A stretch of DNA of 19,465 nt from positions 1 through 19,465 of the forward strand of contig CABJBK010000022.1 of assembly GCA_902363825.1 (NCBI GenBank), read 5' to 3'. The notes under the pieces were generated by a model. It saw nothing but the letters and a program-made list of their open reading frames with translations, had not been told where the DNA came from and ran no database searches. This document shows, piece after piece, positions 15,545 to 19,465 of this stretch. The first letter of the stretch is position 1, and each line of letters starts with the position of its first letter. This DNA is from Lachnospiraceae bacterium (lineage in GTDB: Bacteria > Bacillota > Clostridia > Lachnospirales > Lachnospiraceae). The translations under genes were made by a program, and so were the position numbers.

Positions 15545-15638
15545 CTTTTTTGCAGATTGGTATTATCGTAAAGCTAACGATGAGTAGCAATAAAGCTATA
15601 AAACGGTAAACTATATATCACAGGGAGACAGGTACATA

Positions 15639-15818
15639 ATGAGCAATAGCCGAAAAGAAGAGATCGTTCTTGTAACACTTGAACTTGCAGCCGACAAAGG
15701 TCTTGCAAATGTTCCTATGAGTATGATTGCAGACAAAATAGGGATAAAGAAGCCTTCACTTTATAAACATTTTGCTTCTAAGGATGAGATTGTAGAAAAT
15801 TGTCGGAGGCATATATGA
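15639..15818 (+). pseudogene. TetR-family regulator, N-terminal fragment
   Basis: ATG at 15639 with GGGAG upstream. It encodes the TetR DNA-binding domain (IVLVTLELAADKGLANVPMS, then MIADKIGIKKPSLYKHFASK and DEIVE). The sequence then leaves the family and stops at residue 59; TetR proteins are about 190 residues. The last codons are an out-of-frame reading of the TfoX-like fragment that follows, so a deletion joined two genes at about 15795. It may still make a lone DNA-binding domain, but dimerisation is lost. Confidence 0.8.
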
Positions 15819-16011
15819 TGACAGATTACTCGTGAAACCAATGAAATCTGCGATTTCTTATATGTCGGCAACAACTTATGAATTACCGTATGATGGAGCA
15901 AAAGAAATGTTGTTAGTAGAAGATGTTGACAATAAAGAATTCCTGGCGGGGCTGTTTAATGCAATGTACGATGAATTGCCAGCTCATAAATCAAAAAACA
16001 AAAAGAAGTAG
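15796..16011 (+). pseudogene. TfoX/Sxy N-terminal-domain protein, C-terminal fragment
   Basis: A frame of 71 residues runs from KIVGGIYDDRLLVKPMKSA through YELPYDGAKEMLLVEDVDN and KEFLAGLFNAMYDELP to a lysine-rich end. This order (xGxIYDDRLLVKP, PYxGAKxMxLVE, D..FL..L...M..ELP, poly-Lys) is that of small TfoX_N proteins, which are about 110 residues. The first 40 or so residues and the start codon are missing. It is fused out of frame to the TetR fragment. Family identification is from memory of the motif order. Confidence 0.65.
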
Positions 16012-16052
16012 ACAGCCCAAGATATAAGAATCGCATTTGAGAAACGCTGGTA

Positions 16053-16099
16053 AAAATAAGTTAGTGTATGTTAAAAAATATGCATTAGCTTATTTTTTA
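16053..16099 (+). terminator. Intrinsic terminator
   Basis: AAAATAAGTTAGTGTAT (16053-16069) pairs with ATGCATTAGCTTATTTT (16080-16096), with two G-U pairs, around a short A-rich loop. It ends in a T-run. It probably served the TfoX-like gene. Confidence 0.7.
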
Positions 16100-16159
16100 T
16101 TGTCAATGTATAAAAATATCCTTGACATTAGTACGATCTTTTCCTTTTGCAGAACATAG

Positions 16160-16309
16160 ATCTTCATGGTCATTCCGGCGTTAGTATTGCCACAGATATT
16201 AGGAATCAATGGAGTATGGCTGTCAATCACGGTGGGAGAAGTATGTAGTATCGTTATGAGTATTTATTATTTCAGGAAATACAGAGAAATTTGGACAGGT
16301 TTGATATAA
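16160..16309 (+). pseudogene. MATE exporter, C-terminal fragment
   Basis: A frame of 49 residues, IFMVIPALVLPQILGINGVW, then LSITVGEVCSIVMSIYYFRK and YREIWTGLI, ends in TAA. The P..LG..G.W.S...E......I..Y..K pattern is the last helix pair of a MATE-family exporter. The preceding 400 or so residues are gone and a stop codon lies just upstream (16157-16159). It is not a continuation of the MATE gene at 18786, which lies downstream on the same strand. Confidence 0.65.
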
Positions 16310-16403
16310 TAAATGTAGTTTCGAGTAGTTAAATTGAAAATCTTTTGATAAAATGAGATCAATAAGAAAAATTTTTAGTTGTAACAGAACGGAGGATGTA
16401 CTT

Positions 16404-17030
16404 ATGGATGAGAATATCAGAAAACGCAACGAATGTCTGGCACAGACTGTGATCAGGGGGTTACAGTCCCGGAATATGTCCGGTTATTATGCGGCAAATA
16501 AGGAAGAAGCAAAAAAGCAGGCATTGGAACTGATCCCGGAGGGCAGCAGGATCGCCATGGGTGGCTGTATGAGCGCACATGAGATTGGACTGATCGAGGC
16601 TCTGGAAGCAGGAAATTACAACTATATTGACCGTTCCAAGCTGGATGCCAGAGCGGGACTTATGGCAGCTTATGATGCCGATGTCTTTCTTTCAAGCGCG
16701 AATGCCATCACAAGCGACGGTATCATGGTCAATATCGATGGAAATTCCAATCGTGTTTCCTGCATTGCACAGGGGCCGAGGAAGGTTGTATTTATCGTTG
16801 GACTGAATAAGGTATGTGACGATCTCGACGGTGCCATGAAGCGCGCCAGAAATGTGGCGGCTCCCTGCAACGCGCAGAGATTCGACATTAAGACCCCATG
16901 TAGGGAGACGGGAAAGTGCTTTGACTGCAAGTCCCCGGATACCATCTGCTGTCAGTTTCTGATCACCAGATATTCCAGACATACGGACAGAATTCATGTG
17001 ATTCTCGTCAATGAAAATCTGGGATTCTGA
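16404..17030 (+). CDS. LUD-domain protein (DUF162, LutC/YkgG-like)
   Basis: A 208-residue protein filling the LUD fold. It has ALELIPEGSRIAMGGCMSAHE near residues 40-60, DARAGLMAAYDADVFLSSAN, VNIDGNSNRVSCIAQGPRKV and VVFIVGLNKVCDDLDGAMKR. The C-terminal 60 residues hold a cysteine cluster (CNAQRF, TPCRETGKCFDCKSPDTICC) that could bind metal or a cluster. Family members include LutC of the lactate oxidase complex; lone short members such as this are mostly uncharacterised, and no lutA or lutB lies nearby. GGAGG precedes ATG 16404 by eight bases. Its GC content looks higher than the decayed DNA before it. It is followed by a flavodoxin gene 66 bases on. Confidence 0.85.
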   Translation: MDENIRKRNECLAQTVIRGLQSRNMSGYYAANKEEAKKQALELIPEGSRIAMGGCMSAHEIGLIEALEAGNYNYIDRSKLDARAGLMAAYDADVFLSSANAITSDGIMVNIDGNSNRVSCIAQGPRKVVFIVGLNKVCDDLDGAMKRARNVAAPCNAQRFDIKTPCRETGKCFDCKSPDTICCQFLITRYSRHTDRIHVILVNENLGF

Positions 17031-17096
17031 TGGAGGAGAAAAGGCAGTTTATCATTGTGGAAAAATTCAAGTATTTATAGAAAGAGGCAATGTGGT

Positions 17097-17600
17097 ATGA
17101 AAAAGGAAACATATTCGATAATATTTAGTAGTTTAACAGGTAATACAAAGAAACTTGCTGATGCAATCCATGAAGTGTTACCAAAAGATGAGTGTGAATA
17201 TTTTGGTACGACAGAAGCACAAGTACCTCAGTCAGAATTGCTGTATATTGGTTTTTGGACAGACAAAGGTAATGCGGATAAGAATACTTTAGATTTGTTG
17301 CCTAAATTAAAACACAGGAGAATTTTTTTATTTGGTACAGCTGGTTTTGGTGGCAGTGATATATATTTTCAAAAGATTCTCGGACAGGTCAAACAGTCCA
17401 TTGATTCAAGTAATGCTGTTATCGGAGAGTATATGTGCCAGGGGAAAATGCCCCAGTCTGTGCGGGAACGCTATATAAAAATGAAAGAGGATCCTGAGCA
17501 TCCGGCTAATCTTGATGCATTGATTGAAAATTTTGACTGTGCTTTGTCCCACCCTGATATGGACGACTTGGAAAGACTAAAAATGATCATTATGAAATGA
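17097..17600 (+). CDS. Flavodoxin-family protein, BilS-like
   Basis: A 167-residue flavodoxin. The FMN phosphate loop is SSLTGNTKKLADAI near the N-terminus. Beta-strand LLYIGFWTDKGNAD and the aromatic loop FLFGTAGFGGSD follow, then a C-terminal tail with YMCQGKMPQSVRERY. The GFWTDKG...GTAGFGG and CQGKM elements match what I recall of the BilS group, flavodoxins often encoded with the bilirubin reductase BilR; no BilR is in this window, so the name is only a resemblance. ATG 17097 follows AAAGAGG by nine bases; the frame is open to 17055, but that part matches no fold. It probably carries electrons for a reductase. It may be co-transcribed with the LUD gene. Confidence 0.85.
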   Translation: MKKETYSIIFSSLTGNTKKLADAIHEVLPKDECEYFGTTEAQVPQSELLYIGFWTDKGNADKNTLDLLPKLKHRRIFLFGTAGFGGSDIYFQKILGQVKQSIDSSNAVIGEYMCQGKMPQSVRERYIKMKEDPEHPANLDALIENFDCALSHPDMDDLERLKMIIMK

Positions 17601-17696
17601 TGACCTGCTTTTCTTGCTTGCAATATTTGCAGGAATAATCCTTATAAAAGGAATATTAGTAAAAAGTAACAAAACGGTGCTTTGAATTTTGGAACG

Positions 17697-17712
17697 GGTT
17701 ATGCGTTTAACC
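17697..17712 (+). promoter_or_regulatory. LacI-type operator of the second LacI gene
   Basis: GGTTATGCGTTTAACC is a palindrome with mismatches only near the centre and a central CG step. It ends one base before the -35 element. The copy at 12808-12823 agrees at 14 of 16 positions. It probably mediates autoregulation. Confidence 0.78.
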
Positions 17713-17713
17713 G

Positions 17714-17742
17714 TTGAGAAAACGGTGTTTCTACTGTACTAT
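17714..17742 (+). promoter_or_regulatory. Promoter of the second LacI-MATE operon
   Basis: TTGAGA (17714-17719) and TACTAT (17737-17742) are separated by 17 bases, directly after the operator. The gene starts 34 bases after the -10. Confidence 0.72.
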
Positions 17743-17775
17743 GTAATTAAAATATCAGAAAAAAAAGGAATGGGT

Positions 17776-18786
17776 ATGGCGCAGAACAGGGTTCGCATCG
17801 TGGATGTCGCAGATGCATTGGGGCTTAGTACAGCGACGGTTTCAAAAGTGATTCATGGTAAAACCGGCAAGATTTCAGACGAAACAGTAAAACGTGTCCA
17901 GCAGGAGCTCGAAAAGTCAGGATATATCCCCAATATGGCAGGAATATTGCTTGCAAGAAATAATTCAAGAATCATCGGCGTGGTGGTGAATGACCATGTT
18001 AAGTATGAGGGCAGGGTTTTAGAAGATGGATTTGTGATGGCATCATTAAATGCTCTTTCTCACGAGGTGAATGAAAAAGGATATTTTCTGATGATAAAAA
18101 CAACATCAGATATCAGTGAAATTCCGGTGTTTGCTTCCATGTGGAATATGGATGGCCTGATTTTGATGGGGTTTTGCGAAGCGGATTATGAGAAGCTCCG
18201 CAATCAGATGAGAATCTCTTTTGTTGTGTATGATGGTTATTTTGAAAAATGCTCAAAAGTGGTTAATCTGGTAATTGACCACTATGACGGAGGATGTCAG
18301 GCAGGAAAATATTTTAGAGAGCTTGGTCATGAAAAAGCATTATGTATAGCAGATAATTTCATATGCATGGATAAGGAGCGAATCGAAGGATTTTGCAAAG
18401 CGTTTGAGCCGGGTGAGACATTGATATGGCAGATTCCAAAGACCGAAAAGGAAAGAGTATGTTTTTATCAGGATAAATTCTCAGAATTATTAAAGAGCAA
18501 TGTTACAGCTGTTTTTGCGGTATCAGATTTTTATGCACTTGAGTTTATGCGATTTTTACAGGGAAAGGGCATACAAATTCCTGGGGATATACAGATAATC
18601 GGATTTGATGACAATATGTCCAGCAGAGAAAGCAATCCTGCACTTACGACGATTCATCAGGAGGCATCCATCAGGGCAAAAACTGCAATTAAATGTCTTG
18701 AGGCAATGCGCGATGGATTAGACTGTGAGACGGAAATCGTGTTACCGGTTGAATTAGTAAAAAGGGAAAGTACGAGGTTGCTATAA
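17776..18786 (+). CDS. Second LacI-family regulator
   Basis: A 336-residue regulator. The N-terminal helix-turn-helix is VDVADALGLSTATVSKVIHG, followed by the same longer hinge stretch (KTGKIS) as the LacI protein at 6518, then a hinge helix and sensor domain with IIGFDD and LPVELVKRES at the end. The two regulators are clearly related but differ in the recognition helix (STATVSKV against SPTTVANV), in line with different palindromes. I choose ATG 17776, six bases after AGGA; the open frame to 17689 crosses the operator and promoter. Its TAA shares a base with the ATG of the MATE gene, so the two are coupled. It probably controls itself, the MATE exporter and the kinase-like gene at 12911. 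Confidence 0.9.
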   Translation: MAQNRVRIVDVADALGLSTATVSKVIHGKTGKISDETVKRVQQELEKSGYIPNMAGILLARNNSRIIGVVVNDHVKYEGRVLEDGFVMASLNALSHEVNEKGYFLMIKTTSDISEIPVFASMWNMDGLILMGFCEADYEKLRNQMRISFVVYDGYFEKCSKVVNLVIDHYDGGCQAGKYFRELGHEKALCIADNFICMDKERIEGFCKAFEPGETLIWQIPKTEKERVCFYQDKFSELLKSNVTAVFAVSDFYALEFMRFLQGKGIQIPGDIQIIGFDDNMSSRESNPALTTIHQEASIRAKTAIKCLEAMRDGLDCETEIVLPVELVKRESTRLL

Positions 18787-19397
18787 TGTCAAAGTTTATG
18801 AAATCATTATGTAAAATAGCAATTCCTGTTACCTTACAAAGTATGCTGCAGGCATCATTTTCAATCGTTGACCAGATAATGATTGGGCAGTTAGGAGAAA
18901 CTAATATATCAGCAGTTGGATTATGTGGTAACTTTTCTTTGATTTTTTCCGTGGTGATTGGTGCAGTAAGCACTGTGGCGGGAATATTGATAGCACAGTT
19001 TATTGGCGCTGACGATACGAAGGAAGCCTGGAGCAGCTTTCATGTGAGCCTCATTTGTGGAATTATAATTTCTGCGATGTTCCTGTTTGCATCGGGAGTT
19101 TTTTCATCACAGATTTTGGGACTTTATACTAAGGATATGAGCATTATAAATGCAGGTGCAGTCTATTTTAGAATTATAGCGTTTACATATATTCCAATGG
19201 CAATCAGTGCTTGTTTATCCTCATGGCTGCGCTGTAAAGAGCATGCAGCAATACCGTTTTTAGCAAGCTTTGCAGCGGTTGTTGTAAATACAGGAATGAA
19301 TTATGTACTGATATTTGGAAAATTCGGATTTCCATGCATGGGAATAAAAGGGGCTGCAATCGCAACTCTTGTTGAGACCGTTTCAAGTTTTGTGTAA
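18786..19397 (+). pseudogene. MATE-family exporter, N-terminal part cut by the terminal repeat
   Basis: The first 196 residues are the N-terminal half of a MATE exporter (LCKIAIPVTLQSMLQASFSI, then VDQIMIGQLGETNISAVGL, a ...SSWLRCKEHA loop and GFPCMGIKGAAIATL). They hold about five membrane helices. MATE proteins are about 450 residues with twelve helices. At codon 197 (19374) the frame enters the inverted repeat, reads seven more codons and stops at TAA 19395-19397. It is either truly interrupted by a repeated element or truncated by the contig edge. It would export a cationic or drug-like compound if whole. It is coupled to the LacI gene by a one-base overlap. Confidence 0.85.
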
Positions 19398-19465
19398 ACG
19401 TTTAAAACTGATATAAGATTTGTGAATAGTTACAAATGGGCAGAGCCGATTTTCCGGATTCTGCC
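19374..19465. repeat. Right copy of 92-bp terminal inverted repeat
   Basis: The exact reverse complement of 2-93. It begins inside the MATE reading frame at GAGACC and runs to the last base of the window, ending in the hairpin at 19438-19465. It contains TGTAAACGTTTAAAA, which looks a little like a LacI/Cre-type site, but no gene here uses it. Confidence 0.95.

Noticed and set aside
17689..17775. Upstream start for the second LacI gene
   Set aside because: The extra residues would be encoded by the operator and promoter and do not resemble a LacI N-terminus.
16160..19373. The two MATE pieces as one gene split by insertion of the genes between
   Set aside because: The C-terminal piece lies upstream of the N-terminal piece on the same strand, so a simple insertion cannot explain it. 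Two separate MATE genes are likelier.
19395..19410. LacI/Cre-like palindrome inside the terminal repeat (TGTAAACGTTTAAAA)
   Set aside because: No promoter or gene in the window is placed to use it, and AT-rich palindromes of this length occur by chance.

Overview
The window reads as chromosomal DNA of a low-to-moderate GC, Gram-positive anaerobe, most likely a gut Lachnospiraceae of the Roseburia/Agathobacter/Eubacterium rectale kind. This is an inference from protein flavour: a leucine T-box, lipoprotein-anchored MalE-type binding proteins, a CD1871A-type CXXC peptide, BilS-like flavodoxin, AAGGAG-type ribosome sites and TTG/GTG starts. I see no rRNA, tRNA, CRISPR array or intact transposase.

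Layout. (1) 94-3989: a two-component pair (OmpR-type regulator and histidine kinase, minus strand) is transcribed divergently from a redox cassette. The cassette holds a 47-residue CXXC peptide, a polyferredoxin-like membrane Fe-S protein and a TlpA-like thioredoxin lipoprotein. It looks like a route for moving cytoplasmic electrons to thiols outside the membrane. (2) About 4150-6494: a leucine T-box (specifier CTC) in front of an unusual leuA that carries a C-terminal AraC-type DNA-binding domain. (3) 6518-12473: a LacI regulator follows leuA by 23 nt. After it come a terminator, a promoter bracketed by two LacI-type palindromes, and an operon for alpha-1,6-gluco-oligosaccharide use (binding protein, two permeases, GH13_31 glucosidase). 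No transport ATPase is present. (4) 12474-16403: an AT-rich gene graveyard. It holds an intact minimal kinase-like gene, a small membrane protein and an intact XRE-type regulator, among broken pieces of a ClbS/DfsB-like gene, PAP2 phosphatase, LytTR regulator, TetR regulator, TfoX-like protein and MATE exporter. (5) 16404-19397: LUD-domain protein, flavodoxin, a second LacI regulator and a truncated MATE exporter.

Regulatory links. The first LacI gene appears to depend on the leucine T-box, which would couple leucine starvation to alpha-glucoside control. The operator, promoter and first five codons of the second LacI gene have a diverged copy at 12808-12899 in front of the kinase-like gene, so that gene is probably under the second LacI regulator.

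Structure. Bases 2-93 and 19374-19465 are a perfect 92-bp inverted repeat. At the right it cuts the MATE gene; at the left it begins exactly after the histidine kinase stop codon. It is either the edge of a dispersed element or an assembly effect.
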